DNA of 64,000 nucleotides, taken from contig CAWALL010000015.1 of assembly GCA_963782885.1 (NCBI GenBank), positions 248,001 to 312,000 of the forward strand, written 5' to 3'. The translations under genes were made by a program, and so were the position numbers. Origin of the DNA: DATAOG01 sp963782885 (lineage in GTDB: Bacteria > Pseudomonadota > Alphaproteobacteria > Geminicoccales > Geminicoccaceae). Below the pieces are notes generated by a model. It searched no databases. It saw nothing but the letters and a program-made list of their open reading frames with translations, and was not told the origin of the DNA. How positions within the stretch are numbered: position 1 is the first letter of the stretch; every line of letters starts with the position of its first letter. Below, piece after piece: positions 49,048-58,201 of this stretch.

Positions 49048-49923
49048 GTGACCTTGATGCTCCGCGAACTGGCGCCTGATTGGGCGCTGCCACCGTTACG
49101 CGGGGTCAAGCGAGCCATCCGAGAAGCGGCGCTTGCCGCCGCGTTCGCGAATGCTCAGGGCTGCGTTGCCTCCTATCCGAAGTCGGGGCGCACCTGGTTT
49201 CGCTTCATGGTCGCCAGTTATCTCAATGACAGGTTCGACCTCGGGCTGAAGATGGATCTGCACACGGTGCTTGCCATCGTCCCCCATTACCTTGCCGACC
49301 GCTCCCAGGGACGGGGCCGGTATCGGTTTGGCGATCGGCCTGAGGTACCGTTTCTCGTCGTCAGCCATCTGCCCTATCGACGCCTTCTGTTTGGGCGCAA
49401 GGATGTCGTTTTTCTGGTACGCGATCCTCGAGACGTCATGGTATCGGCCTATTTTCACTGGACGCGTCACAGCCGCGAGTTCGCCGGCTCGATAGCGGAT
49501 CTTTTGCGGGATCCGCAGTATGGCATGCCAAGCCTCGTCAGCTATTTGAACGGCTGGGCAGACGGATTGTCCCGACATCGGCACATGGTCGTTGCCTACG
49601 AGCAACTCAGCAGGGATACCTATGCAGTACTCGATGCGGTCATGCGATTTCTGCGCGTCGGCGTTGACCGGAATATGCTGCAGCTGGCGATTGCCGGCGC
49701 GAGCTTGGAGGCAATGCGGGAGGTGGAGGTCGAGCGCGGCCATCCAGGCCGGGAATACGATCGCTCGGATATCCAGAGTTCGCTCGTGCGCCGAGGAAAG
49801 GTCGGCGGCTTCGCCGACTACCTGAGTCCCGACGAGATCGACTACATCGACCGCTGCTGCGTGGAGGGCTTAAACGCCGCCGCTAAGCCGTTGTTGCTGG
49901 GCACGGGCTTTGCTCTCAACTGA
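49048..49923 (+). CDS. PAPS-dependent sulfotransferase 1
   Basis: 291 residues, GTG start at 49048 with a strong GGGGGGA upstream. The 5'-phosphosulfate loop SYPKSGRTWFRFMVASYL near residue 43 and the 3'-phosphate site FLVRDPRDVMVSAYFHWTRH near 122 are the two PAPS-binding motifs; the C-terminal RRGKVGGFADYLSPDEI is the RxGxxGxW-like region with Phe replacing Trp. It transfers sulfate from PAPS to a hydroxyl, here probably on the polysaccharide or its lipid-linked unit. Base composition is visibly less GC-rich than flanking genes, suggesting transfer. Confidence 0.9.
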   Translation: MTLMLRELAPDWALPPLRGVKRAIREAALAAAFANAQGCVASYPKSGRTWFRFMVASYLNDRFDLGLKMDLHTVLAIVPHYLADRSQGRGRYRFGDRPEVPFLVVSHLPYRRLLFGRKDVVFLVRDPRDVMVSAYFHWTRHSREFAGSIADLLRDPQYGMPSLVSYLNGWADGLSRHRHMVVAYEQLSRDTYAVLDAVMRFLRVGVDRNMLQLAIAGASLEAMREVEVERGHPGREYDRSDIQSSLVRRGKVGGFADYLSPDEIDYIDRCCVEGLNAAAKPLLLGTGFALN

Positions 49924-50053
49924 CTCAGGCTTTTCCGATAAACGCTCCACAATGCGTCTTGAGAGCGACTCTCACGCTCTGAGGCTAAGCCGGCTGTTGC
50001 ATCGATACTGATGCTAGACTGACAAGGGAGATACCCGTGCGATGTGAGCTAAT

Positions 50054-50076
50054 GGGTGAGCTCGCGGAGCTCGCCC
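50054..50076 (+). terminator. Hairpin between the two sulfotransferase genes
   Basis: GGGTGAGCTC and GAGCTCGCCC pair over 9 of 10 positions around GCG. It may be an attenuator or a relic; there is no T run. Confidence 0.35.
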
Positions 50077-50137
50077 GCGGCCTTACGCCCGCCGCTCGGG
50101 CGCCGCAATTGAGTCTGAGTAACTAGGGAGCGCATCG

Positions 50138-50947
50138 TTGTCGGTGTCGCGCGCCATTACGCGGCTAATCGTTCAGGCGCTCGGCTGGCAGCCACCTGGG
50201 CGTGCAGTCCAGGTTCGAGCAGACGACACATTTATCGTGTCATATCCGAAATCCGGCAATACCTGGGTGCGTTTCTTAATTGGCAGCCTGTGCTCAGCGC
50301 AGACGGTCGACTTTTCCAGCATTCGCACCATTGTCCCAGACATCTATCTGTCGACGGGCAAGGTGCTCGCTAAGTTGAGGCGACCGCGCCTGCTCAAGAG
50401 CCACGAATATTTCGATCCACGCTACCGGAAGGTACTGTACGTGGTGCGCGATCCACGCGATGTCGCCGTTTCCTACTGGCATCACTACCGGCGGACGCAA
50501 CTGATCGCCGCAGACTTCGCGCTCGCCGACTTCGTCTCCATGTTCATGAATGGCGAAGTGGACCCGTATGGCACGTGGCGCGAACACGTCGGGAGCTGGC
50601 TGGGCGCGCGGCGGCAGCATCCAGATTTTCTTTTCGTTCGTTACGAAGATTTGTCGAATCATGCCATGCGAGAAGTGAGACGGATCGCAGACTTTCTGAC
50701 GATCGATGCGACCGATGACGATCTGGACGGCGCGATCGCCCGCTGTAGTCTGGGACCTATGCGCAACCTCGAAATCGAACAGGCGATGACCGAGAAGACC
50801 CTCGGTCCGGCGAGCCTCGAGCGCCCCTTCGTGCGCTCTGGCACGGTCGGCGGCTGGCGGCACGAAATGCCGGCCGAACTCGCCGACCGGATTACGACCG
50901 CGTGGCGCACGACGATCGCCGACTGCGGCTATGGCGAGACGGCGTAG
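50138..50947 (+). CDS. PAPS-dependent sulfotransferase 2
   Basis: 269 residues, apparently starting with TTG at 50138 (AGGGAG 7 bases upstream); a nearby GTG in another frame is excluded. PAPS motifs are FIVSYPKSGNTWVRFLIGSL near residue 32 and YVVRDPRDVAVSYWHHYRR near 108, and the C-terminal RSGTVGGWRHEM near 230 is the canonical RxGxxGxW loop. It is only distantly similar to sulfotransferase 1, so the two probably modify different positions. It is followed after 11 bases by a methyltransferase gene. GC is lower than the locus average. Confidence 0.9.
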   Translation: MSVSRAITRLIVQALGWQPPGRAVQVRADDTFIVSYPKSGNTWVRFLIGSLCSAQTVDFSSIRTIVPDIYLSTGKVLAKLRRPRLLKSHEYFDPRYRKVLYVVRDPRDVAVSYWHHYRRTQLIAADFALADFVSMFMNGEVDPYGTWREHVGSWLGARRQHPDFLFVRYEDLSNHAMREVRRIADFLTIDATDDDLDGAIARCSLGPMRNLEIEQAMTEKTLGPASLERPFVRSGTVGGWRHEMPAELADRITTAWRTTIADCGYGETA

Positions 50948-50958
50948 GCGCCTGGATC

Positions 50959-51903
50959 ATGGTTCATTGCCCGCTGGACCTGACGACCGCTGCAAGCCTG
51001 GTCGATACGGTGGCCGCCGATCGTCTCGCGCATGCCTTCGAGCGAGCAATGGGCATCTCGATCGTTCATGAGCTCCGAGGCACTGAAGTCATCGATTTTT
51101 ATCAATGCTCGAAATGTTCACTCGGTTTCTCCGTACCGGCGTTGTCAGGCTCGGAACAATTCTATCACTCTCTGCAGAAGTTCGAATGGTACTATATGGA
51201 CCACAAGATGGAATTTGAGCGGGTCCGGACCTTCATTGCTGCTGAAGATGCGGTGCTCGACGTGGGTTGCGGCACGGCCGCATTCGCAAACAATCTGCGC
51301 GCCAAGTCCTATGTCGGGCTGGAGCTGAATGCTGAGGCGCAGCAGGCCGCCGCCGAACGGGGCATCCGCGTGCTCCGACAGAGCGTCGAAGAGCACGCGC
51401 AAGCCAATTCCGGCAGCTATGACGTTGTCTGTGCATTTCAGGTGCTCGAGCACATTGCTGACCTGCGGGGCTTCATCGAGGCCTGCCGGGCTTGCTTGCG
51501 GCCGGACGGACTGCTCGTGTACTCCGTGCCGGATTCGCAAGGTTTCATTGGGCTGGCGCCCAACGACTTCATGAATTTGCCGCCGCACCACGTGACGTGG
51601 TGGTCCGAACGCAGCCTGACCGTCCTGGGTGAGGTGTTCTCATTGGAACTGGTGGCGATCGAGAGGGAAGTGCTCGCCGACGTCCACCTCAGGATGTACG
51701 CTACGACATTGACTCTCGAGAGTATTCGCGGGCTGCTCGGGCGGCGAAGGCGGCTCCTGCAAACGTCAGCGGGCTATGTGGTGCTCCGAAAGGCAGCTGG
51801 GTTGCTGGCGCGATTGCTGGAGCGGGGCTTGCGGGACGTACGCCTGAGGCCCACCGGCCATTCGATCACCGCCTTCTATCGCAAGCGGGATCGGCTGGGT
51901 TGA
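50959..51903 (+). CDS. Class I SAM-dependent methyltransferase
   Basis: 314 residues from the ATG at 50959. A short N-terminal Cys pair (FYQCSKCSLGFSVP) precedes the Rossmann core: AVLDVGCGTAAFANNLRAKSY (motif I), YDVVCAFQVLEHIADLRGFI and LRPDGLLVYSVPDSQGF. The pattern matches methyltransferases with an N-terminal zinc-ribbon-like segment found in surface polysaccharide loci. The substrate may be a sugar of the repeat unit. Its TGA overlaps the next gene start. Confidence 0.87.
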   Translation: MVHCPLDLTTAASLVDTVAADRLAHAFERAMGISIVHELRGTEVIDFYQCSKCSLGFSVPALSGSEQFYHSLQKFEWYYMDHKMEFERVRTFIAAEDAVLDVGCGTAAFANNLRAKSYVGLELNAEAQQAAAERGIRVLRQSVEEHAQANSGSYDVVCAFQVLEHIADLRGFIEACRACLRPDGLLVYSVPDSQGFIGLAPNDFMNLPPHHVTWWSERSLTVLGEVFSLELVAIEREVLADVHLRMYATTLTLESIRGLLGRRRRLLQTSAGYVVLRKAAGLLARLLERGLRDVRLRPTGHSITAFYRKRDRLG

Positions 51904-53210
51904 CCAGCGGCTGGTGGGGCTCGGTGTCGATCGGCGAAGTGCGAGATGTGAGATCGGGCTCCGACGTCGTCCTCGTCAGCTACTCGGACGCCAACGGCGG
52001 TGCTGCCCGGGCGGCCCGCCGCCTGCTGGGCGGCTTGCGGGAAGGCGGCGTTGATGCCCGCATGCTCGCGATGGAGGCGCTGACCGGCGATCGTGCGGTC
52101 GAGGAATCTGCAGGCCGGCTGGAGCGGATGTGGCGCCGACCGCTTGACCGGCTGCCGGTTCACCTCACGGTACGCGGGGCCCGCCCGATGTTCTCGCTCG
52201 CATGGGTGCCAGACCGGCTGCCGCGGCAGATCGACCGGCTCGCACCCCGCCTGGTTCATCTGCAATGGATTAGCGGCGGCATGCTGCGGCTCGAGAGCCT
52301 GGCCCGCATCGGCAGACCGCTGGTCTGGACGATGCACGACATGTGGCCGTTCACCGGCGGCTGCCACTACGACGAGGGCTGCGGCCGGTTCGCCTTGGGC
52401 TGCGGCCGTTGCCCACTGCTGCGCTCCTCGAATCGGCGCGACCTGTCCGCATGGGTCTGGCAGCGCAAGCGGCGCGGCTGGCAAGGACTCGGCATCACCC
52501 TGGTCGCCCCGAGCCGTTGGCTCGCCCAGCAGGCGCGGCTGAGCCCGCTGGTGCGCGACCGGCCGATCCACGTGATCCCGAACGGCCTCGACCTCGGCCT
52601 CTTCCGGCCGGCCGATCCCGGGGCGGCGCGCCGGCGGCTCGGGCTGCCGCCGGGCCGGTCGTTTCTCCTGTTCGGCGCGCTCGACCCGGGCGGCGAGCGG
52701 CGCAAGGGCTTCGAGCTTCTCCGCGCCGCTCTGCTGCGACTGGCCGAGACCGGCTGGCGCGACCGGGTCGACCTGATCGTGGCCGGCGCATCGGCACCGA
52801 ACGTGCCCCTCGATCTGGGCCTGCGGGCCCACTTTCTCGGCCAGCTCCAGGACGATCGGATGATGGCCCAGGCGCTGTCCGCAGCCGATGCCGTGGTCGT
52901 GCCGTCGCTCCAGGACAATCTGCCGAACTTGGCCGTCGAGGCGTTCGCCTGCGGCCGGCCGTGCGTCGGCTTCGCGGTCGGCGGCCTGCCGGAGATCATC
53001 GAGGATGGCGTCAACGGACGACTTGCGCGACCCTCGGACGTCGATGATCTGGCGAGGGCGATCGCCTGGATTCTCGAGGACGACGGCCGCCGGCAGACCC
53101 TGGGGCGGGAGGCCCGGCGCAAGGCCGAGCAGATGTTCGACCTCCGCGCGGTCGCGCGGCGCTATGCCGACCTTTATCGCGAGGTCGCGCAGTCGGATGG
53201 GCGGTGCTGA
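51900..53210 (+). CDS. Glycosyltransferase family 4 (WcaC-like)
   Basis: 436 residues, formally from TTG at 51900 overlapping the upstream stop; later GTG codons are possible. The N-terminal DVVLVSYSDANGGAARAARRL, the WTMHDMWPFTGGCHYDEGC block followed by GCGRCP, and LVAPSRWLAQQARLS match a GT-B subgroup typical of colanic-acid-like loci. The C-terminal PSLQDNLPNLAVEAFACGRP (EX7E region) and GLPEIIEDGVNGRL bind the nucleotide sugar. Donor and linkage are unknown. Confidence 0.9.
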   Translation: MTSGWWGSVSIGEVRDVRSGSDVVLVSYSDANGGAARAARRLLGGLREGGVDARMLAMEALTGDRAVEESAGRLERMWRRPLDRLPVHLTVRGARPMFSLAWVPDRLPRQIDRLAPRLVHLQWISGGMLRLESLARIGRPLVWTMHDMWPFTGGCHYDEGCGRFALGCGRCPLLRSSNRRDLSAWVWQRKRRGWQGLGITLVAPSRWLAQQARLSPLVRDRPIHVIPNGLDLGLFRPADPGAARRRLGLPPGRSFLLFGALDPGGERRKGFELLRAALLRLAETGWRDRVDLIVAGASAPNVPLDLGLRAHFLGQLQDDRMMAQALSAADAVVVPSLQDNLPNLAVEAFACGRPCVGFAVGGLPEIIEDGVNGRLARPSDVDDLARAIAWILEDDGRRQTLGREARRKAEQMFDLRAVARRYADLYREVAQSDGRC

Positions 53211-53381
53211 CGTGCATGACCTCGAAATCGTTCGCGGGCTCGGACGCTGCTCTGACGCTGGTCAGGAGCCTGCCGCTGATCGCCCGGAACTTTATGCTAT
53301 GCGCCCGGAACGCATCGCCATGGTGGGGCGCGCATGGGCTCGACATCTGGGTCGTCCCCGGCAAGTCGGACAGCGGCACCG

Positions 53382-54227
53382 ATGATCGGGACCCGACCGG
53401 CTGGGGTGCTCGTCAGCATCGTGACCGTGGTCCGTGATCGCGCCGACAGTCTGGAGCAGACCATGGCGAGCGTGTTCTGCCAGACCTACCGCCCGATCGA
53501 GTACGTCGTCATTGATGGCGGCTCGACCGATGGCACGCTCGACGTGATCCGGCGTCACGCAGACCGGCTTGCCTACTGGATCAGCGAGCCGGACCGCGGC
53601 ATCAGCGACGCTTTCAACAAGGGGGTGGCGGCGACCACGGGCAGCTTGATCGGCTTGCTCAATGCCGACGACTGGATGGAGCCCGAGCAGGTCGAACGCG
53701 CGGTCGACGCCCTCGAACGCAGCGGTGCCGACTTCGCGTTCGGCGACCTAGTCTATCATGACCCGACCGGCCGCCCCGTGCACCGCATCAGGGGCGACCC
53801 GGGCTACGCCCGGTTGATCGGCAGCCGCATGCCCGAGATCAACCACCCGACCCTGCTGGCCCGCCGCGAGGTCTATGATGGGGTCGGCCCCTTCGATACC
53901 CGCTATGGTGCAGCCATGGACTACGACTGGCTGCTGCGGGCGCATGCTGCGGGCTATCGCGGTGTTTATGAGCCGCGGATCGTCGCGCATATGAGCCTGA
54001 CCGGGGTCTCGGACCGCGCCTACCTGCGCGCGCTCGCCGAGGTCCGCACGATCGCCGTCAGGCATGGGCAGCCGGCGGCCAGGGCCTGGGCGCTCTATGG
54101 CTATCGGAGCGTCAAGGGAGCCGCCCAACGCGCGCTTCACGCGCTGGTGCCCGAGCTGGCTCACGCCCGGTTGCGCGGTCTGATCAATCGGAGCTATCGG
54201 CCTTACCGACCGCGAGGCGACGAGTGA
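53382..54227 (+). CDS. Glycosyltransferase family 2
   Basis: 281 residues from the ATG at 53382; an in-frame ATG at 53334 would add 16 residues of non-family sequence. VSIVTVVRDRADSLEQTMAS, YVVIDGGSTDGTLDVIRRH, ISEPDRGISDAFNKGVAAT and GLLNADDWMEPEQ (DxD-like NADDW) are the GT-A motifs. HPTLLARREVYDGVGPFDTRY and MDYDWLLRAHAAG complete the acceptor region. It adds one sugar to the lipid-linked repeat. A 171-base gap separates it from the preceding gene; a 73-codon frame there is not convincing. Confidence 0.92.
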   Translation: MIGTRPAGVLVSIVTVVRDRADSLEQTMASVFCQTYRPIEYVVIDGGSTDGTLDVIRRHADRLAYWISEPDRGISDAFNKGVAATTGSLIGLLNADDWMEPEQVERAVDALERSGADFAFGDLVYHDPTGRPVHRIRGDPGYARLIGSRMPEINHPTLLARREVYDGVGPFDTRYGAAMDYDWLLRAHAAGYRGVYEPRIVAHMSLTGVSDRAYLRALAEVRTIAVRHGQPAARAWALYGYRSVKGAAQRALHALVPELAHARLRGLINRSYRPYRPRGDE

Positions 54228-55369
54228 ACCCCGGCTCCATGCCGGTCGACCGTGTCGTCGCGGTTCTGAGCAGCCGGGTCGAGCGGGTGCTGTGCATCCT
54301 GGTGGTGGCCGGCGCGGTCAAGACGCCGCTCGGCATACCGCTCTATCTCAACTCGAGCCTTCTGCTGCTCGGAATGTTCTCTCTGGTTGTCCTACAGGCG
54401 CTGCCGCGCCTGTTTCTCTGGATGATTGCCCTGGTCGGCCTCGGCATGCTCGCGGCCGGCCAGCTCGGTATCATGGCCGACAGCGGGCCGCGCCTGATTC
54501 AGTTGCTTCTGACCGTCCTCGCCACGGCGCTGATCACGCGCCTCGACCCCGAGGTGCTCGGCCGGTACCTGGCTCTGCTGCTGCCCCTGTTCCTGCTTCT
54601 GCTGGCGCTCGAGCCGCTGCTACTGCCGGACGCGCTGCAGGAGGTGCGCCGGGTCTATGGCGTCGACGTCCCGCGTCAGCGTGGCCTGCAGGGCGAGCCG
54701 AACTACAATGCCATGCTCTATGGCGTGGTCGGGATGATCCTGACCCAGCAGCCGCCCCGCTGGTTTGGCATTCCGCCCTTTCTGGCCGCCCTCCCGAGCC
54801 TCAGTCGCGGCCTGATCGCCGCGATCTTGGGCTGGCTCGGCGCCAAGGCGGTCGGTCGGCGCGCGGTCTGGCTGGCGCCGCTCGCCGTGCTCGTCCTCTG
54901 CGCCCAGCCGCTGATCGTACTCGGGCTTGACGGCGCGATCGGCCCGGAGATGCGCCAGCAGCTCAACCGGATGACCAGCAACCGGTACATGATCTGGGTG
55001 GCGCATGCCGAGGCCGGCGCGCGGGCGCCGTTCGGGGTCGGCTATTTCAACGCCGAAGCCGCCATTACCGACCTTGGCGGCCGGCGCGCCGCCCGCACCG
55101 AACGACTGCCGCAGGCCGGGAGGCAGTCGCACAGCGTCTACCTGCAGGTGTTCGGCGAGTTCGGCTGGCTCGGCTACCTCGCCTTCGTCGGCTTCGTGCT
55201 GCACCTCAGCCTGATCGTCGCCCGCTCTGCGCCCGAGCAACTGCCGCTGCTGCTGTTCATCATGACCGGCTACGCCTTCCTCAACGGCCTCACGGACTGG
55301 CCATTCTGGGTCGGGATCGGCTACGTGCTGGCACATACCCAGACGACCGGCCGGCCGGCGGATCCGTGA
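54224..55369 (+). CDS. O-antigen/EPS polymerase-like membrane protein (Wzy)
   Basis: 381 residues, GTG start overlapping the preceding TGA. There are about 10 hydrophobic segments, with one long periplasmic loop (residues about 255-315) containing NRMTSNRYMIWVAHAEAG, FGVGYFNAEAA and RQSHSVYLQVFGEFGWLGYL. The R...W.A and H(S/N)..L..L.E.G pattern is that of Wzy polymerases and WaaL ligases. In this locus a polymerase role is most likely. It overlaps the next gene by 4 bases. Confidence 0.85.
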   Translation: MNPGSMPVDRVVAVLSSRVERVLCILVVAGAVKTPLGIPLYLNSSLLLLGMFSLVVLQALPRLFLWMIALVGLGMLAAGQLGIMADSGPRLIQLLLTVLATALITRLDPEVLGRYLALLLPLFLLLLALEPLLLPDALQEVRRVYGVDVPRQRGLQGEPNYNAMLYGVVGMILTQQPPRWFGIPPFLAALPSLSRGLIAAILGWLGAKAVGRRAVWLAPLAVLVLCAQPLIVLGLDGAIGPEMRQQLNRMTSNRYMIWVAHAEAGARAPFGVGYFNAEAAITDLGGRRAARTERLPQAGRQSHSVYLQVFGEFGWLGYLAFVGFVLHLSLIVARSAPEQLPLLLFIMTGYAFLNGLTDWPFWVGIGYVLAHTQTTGRPADP

Positions 55370-56451
55370 GCGTCCTGCTGGCTGTGGCCGATGGTCGGCT
55401 CGGCGGCGGCACGACTCACGTCCTGCAGCTGATCGAGACGTTGCGTGATGCCCTGCCGGTCGACCTGCACATCCTGACCCAGGCGGGCTCGCCATTGCTG
55501 GCCGAGGCGGGCAGGCGCGGCGCGGCCGGCCATGGCCTCGACTTTTTCGCCTCCCGGCTCGATCCACGCCTGTGGTTGCGCATTCGCGCGCTGCTGCAGC
55601 GACTGCGCCCCGTCCTGGTGCACGCCCACGGCGCTCGCGCCGGGCTGCCGCTGAGCTTTGCCGTCCAAGGAGCCTGCTTCCTCTACAGCGTGCATGGCTA
55701 CCACTTCGTCGGCAAGCGGGCCGGTGTCCGGCAGCTTGCGCGTCTCGCCGAGCGACGCTGCAATGCGCGCGCCGACCTCACCGTTTTCGTCTCGCGCCAC
55801 GACCGTGACCTTGCCGAGCGTACCGGTCTCCTCCGCGCTTGCCGGGATTACCTGGTGATTCCTAACGGGGTCGATCCCACCGGGCTGCCATGGGCCGCTG
55901 GCGGTGAGCACCACCGCCGCCTCGGCTTTCTGGGCCGGCTAAGCGCGGAGAAGAACCCGCTGCTCGCGCTCGAGGTCGTCGACCGGCTGCGCGCTGACCG
56001 TCACCGTCTGCGGGTCATCGGCGACGGGCCGCTGATGGCTGCGATGCGCCGGCGGATCGCGGAGCTCGGGCTTGCCGATCGCGTTGAGCTGCTGGGCGCC
56101 CGGCCGCGTGCACAGGCGCTCGCGGCCCTGGCCGAATGCGACGCGCTCCTCGTGCCCTCCCTCTGGGAGGGTATGCCGATGGCGCCGCTCGAGGCGATGG
56201 CGATCGGCGTGCCGGTGGTCGCGAGCGCCGTCGGCGGTCTGACCGAGATGATCGACGACGGCAGGACCGGATTCCTGGTCCCGCAACCCGACCCGTCGTT
56301 GTATGCGCGCGCGGTGCGCGCGCTCCGCGACGTGCGCACGCGCGCCCGCATCGTCGCCGCGGCGAGACAGGTCTTCGAGGAGCGCTACGCCTGGCCGGTC
56401 GCCAGGCAGGCCTACCTCGATCTCTATCGCCGGCTGCTGGATCGCGGATGA
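55366..56451 (+). CDS. Glycosyltransferase family 4
   Basis: 361 residues, GTG start overlapping the polymerase stop. ADGRLGGGTTHVLQLIETL at the N-terminus, VHAHGARAGLPLSFA, YLVIPNGVDPTGLP, LGFLGRLSAEKNPLLALEV and PSLWEGMPMAPLEAMAIGVP (EX7E) are classical GT4 features. It belongs to the same translationally coupled run as the GT2 and Wzy genes. The sugar donor is not predictable. Confidence 0.92.
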   Translation: MSVLLAVADGRLGGGTTHVLQLIETLRDALPVDLHILTQAGSPLLAEAGRRGAAGHGLDFFASRLDPRLWLRIRALLQRLRPVLVHAHGARAGLPLSFAVQGACFLYSVHGYHFVGKRAGVRQLARLAERRCNARADLTVFVSRHDRDLAERTGLLRACRDYLVIPNGVDPTGLPWAAGGEHHRRLGFLGRLSAEKNPLLALEVVDRLRADRHRLRVIGDGPLMAAMRRRIAELGLADRVELLGARPRAQALAALAECDALLVPSLWEGMPMAPLEAMAIGVPVVASAVGGLTEMIDDGRTGFLVPQPDPSLYARAVRALRDVRTRARIVAAARQVFEERYAWPVARQAYLDLYRRLLDRG

Positions 56452-56629
56452 TCGATCGCCCGGTCAACTATGGCCGGCCGATGTACGCGGCTTCACCCGC
56501 TCCGATCTTTGCGATTTTCTGGACAGGGCCTGTTCGGGCGGCTTTGCGCTGCGCGACTGGGCGGGCGCCCCGTCGGCGGCCTGAGGTTATTCCGTTGCGC
56601 CGGCGCGGCCGGAGATCTCCTCCTGAGCA

Positions 56630-56650
56630 ATCGGCCTTGCCAAGGCCGAT
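56630..56650. promoter_or_regulatory. 21-base palindrome upstream of the WbaP gene
   Basis: A perfect 10-bp inverted repeat (ATCGGCCTTG / CAAGGCCGAT) with one central base, 64 bases before the WbaP start codon. It could be an operator or, as RNA, part of a terminator for the upstream glycosyltransferase operon, although a one-base loop argues for a protein site. The rest of the 56452-56713 gap shows no gene. Confidence 0.45.
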
Positions 56651-56713
56651 CGTTCCACGCTATTCCCCGGCTCAGTCCGAACCCCAAGCTGAATTCTCCA
56701 CCGGTCGGGTGTG

Positions 56714-58201
56714 ATGGACGTCCTTGCGGCGACCGAACGGCAACTGGAGATGCGCTCGCGCCACGCCGTGCGCGAGGGTTGGCTGCTCGCGACCTGCGAC
56801 CTGATCGTGATCCTGGCCTGCTTCGTCGCCGGGCGGACCATGAACTATTGGTTCAGCGGGATCCCGTGGCACGCGACCTGGTACGACTGGCCGATCCACG
56901 TCGGCGAGATCCGACCGGTGATCTTCGCGGCGCTCGGGATCGGCTGCGTGGTCGCCTTCTGGCGGCTCGGGCACTACGCCCGCCGGCGGCCGTTCTGGCA
57001 GGAGATCGGCGACGTGCTCGCGGTCGCCCTGACCATGGCGATCGTCGACGCCGCCCTGGTGTTCGTCACCAAGAGCAACTTCTCGCGCCTCTGGTGGGCC
57101 ACCAGCTGGACCCTGGTGGCGCTCCTGGTGCCGCTCGCGCGGGTCGCCGCCAAGCACCTCCTGATGACCTGCGGCGCCTGGCGGCGGCCGACGGTGGTGG
57201 TCGGCGTCGGGCCGAATGCGCTCGATACCGCGACCGCGCTCGACGCCGAGCCGTTGCTCGGATTCGAGGTGGTGGCGTTCATCCAGCCCCCGGGCGGGCA
57301 ACGGCCGGCATCCGCCTACCTCGCGCTGGACGGCAAGCGCCTGCCGGTTCTGCGCGCCGCACCCTATCCCGACCTCCTGCCGGCCCACCTCGGGCGGCCG
57401 CACGTGGTGGTCGCGCTCGAGATGGACGAGATGACCGCGTGTGGCGCCTACATCGAGCGCCTGAACCTGCACTATGGCGACGTCGACGTCGTCTCGCCGA
57501 TGCGCGGCCTGCCGCTCGCCGGCACCCACGTGACCCATTTCTTCAGCCACGACGTGCTCTCGCTCCGCCTATACAACAATCTGGCGCGGCCCTGGCCCAG
57601 GCGGCTCAAGCGGGCGTTCGATCTGGTCGCCGGCAGCCTGATCTGCCTGCTGGTGGCGCCGCTGTTGCTGCTGATCAGCGCCAAGCTGCGGCGCAGCGGC
57701 CGGCCGGTCTTCTACCGCCATCAACGGATCGGCAAGGGCGGCCGGCCGTTCACCTGCGTGAAGTTCCGGACCATGGTGCCGGACGCCGAGCGCGTGCTGG
57801 CCGCGCATCTCGCCGCCGATCCCACCGCTAGGCAGGCCTGGGAGCAGGGCCACAAGCTCAAGGACGATCCCAGGATCACGCCCTTCGGGGCCTGGCTCCG
57901 GCGCACCTCGCTCGACGAGCTGCCGCAGCTCTGGAACGTGCTGCGCGGCGAGATGAGCCTGGTCGGGCCGCGGCCGGTGGTCGAGCAGGAGCTGGCCCGC
58001 TACGGCGAGAACATCGTCTACTACGTCGAGAGCACGCCGGGCCTGACCGGGCTCTGGCAGATCAGCGGCCGCAACGATCTCGACTACCGCCGCCGGGTCC
58101 ACCTGGACTGCTGGTACGTCCGGAACTGGTCGCTCTGGTATGACCTGGTGATTCTCCTCAAGACGCCGCGCGCCGTCCTGCGCGGCCACGGCGCCTACTG
58201 A
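56714..58201 (+). CDS. Undecaprenyl-phosphate sugar phosphotransferase (WbaP-like)
   Basis: 495 residues from the ATG at 56714. The N-terminal half has four hydrophobic spans and a CoA-binding-like cytoplasmic domain (PTVVVGVGPNALDTATAL), the last span precedes the catalytic PF02397-type domain: LKRAFDLVAGSLICLLVAPL, FYRHQRIGKGGRPFTCVKFRTM, ITPFGAWLRRTSLDELPQLWNVLRGEMSLVGPRP and GLTGLWQISGRNDLDY. It starts repeat-unit assembly by moving hexose-1-phosphate to undecaprenyl phosphate. Its end overlaps the convergent regulator gene by 44 bases. Confidence 0.95.
   Translation: MDVLAATERQLEMRSRHAVREGWLLATCDLIVILACFVAGRTMNYWFSGIPWHATWYDWPIHVGEIRPVIFAALGIGCVVAFWRLGHYARRRPFWQEIGDVLAVALTMAIVDAALVFVTKSNFSRLWWATSWTLVALLVPLARVAAKHLLMTCGAWRRPTVVVGVGPNALDTATALDAEPLLGFEVVAFIQPPGGQRPASAYLALDGKRLPVLRAAPYPDLLPAHLGRPHVVVALEMDEMTACGAYIERLNLHYGDVDVVSPMRGLPLAGTHVTHFFSHDVLSLRLYNNLARPWPRRLKRAFDLVAGSLICLLVAPLLLLISAKLRRSGRPVFYRHQRIGKGGRPFTCVKFRTMVPDAERVLAAHLAADPTARQAWEQGHKLKDDPRITPFGAWLRRTSLDELPQLWNVLRGEMSLVGPRPVVEQELARYGENIVYYVESTPGLTGLWQISGRNDLDYRRRVHLDCWYVRNWSLWYDLVILLKTPRAVLRGHGAY

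Noticed and set aside
48713..49051. 112-codon frame in the gap before sulfotransferase 1
   Set aside because: Arg-rich translation, competing overlapping frames and no recognisable motif.
53216..53437. 73-codon frame between two glycosyltransferase genes
   Set aside because: No family similarity, and it runs into the next gene out of frame; it may be a remnant but cannot be supported.
56303..56584. Short plus-strand frame after the second GT4 gene
   Set aside because: Starts inside the GT4 gene in another frame and has no good start, ribosome site or similarity.
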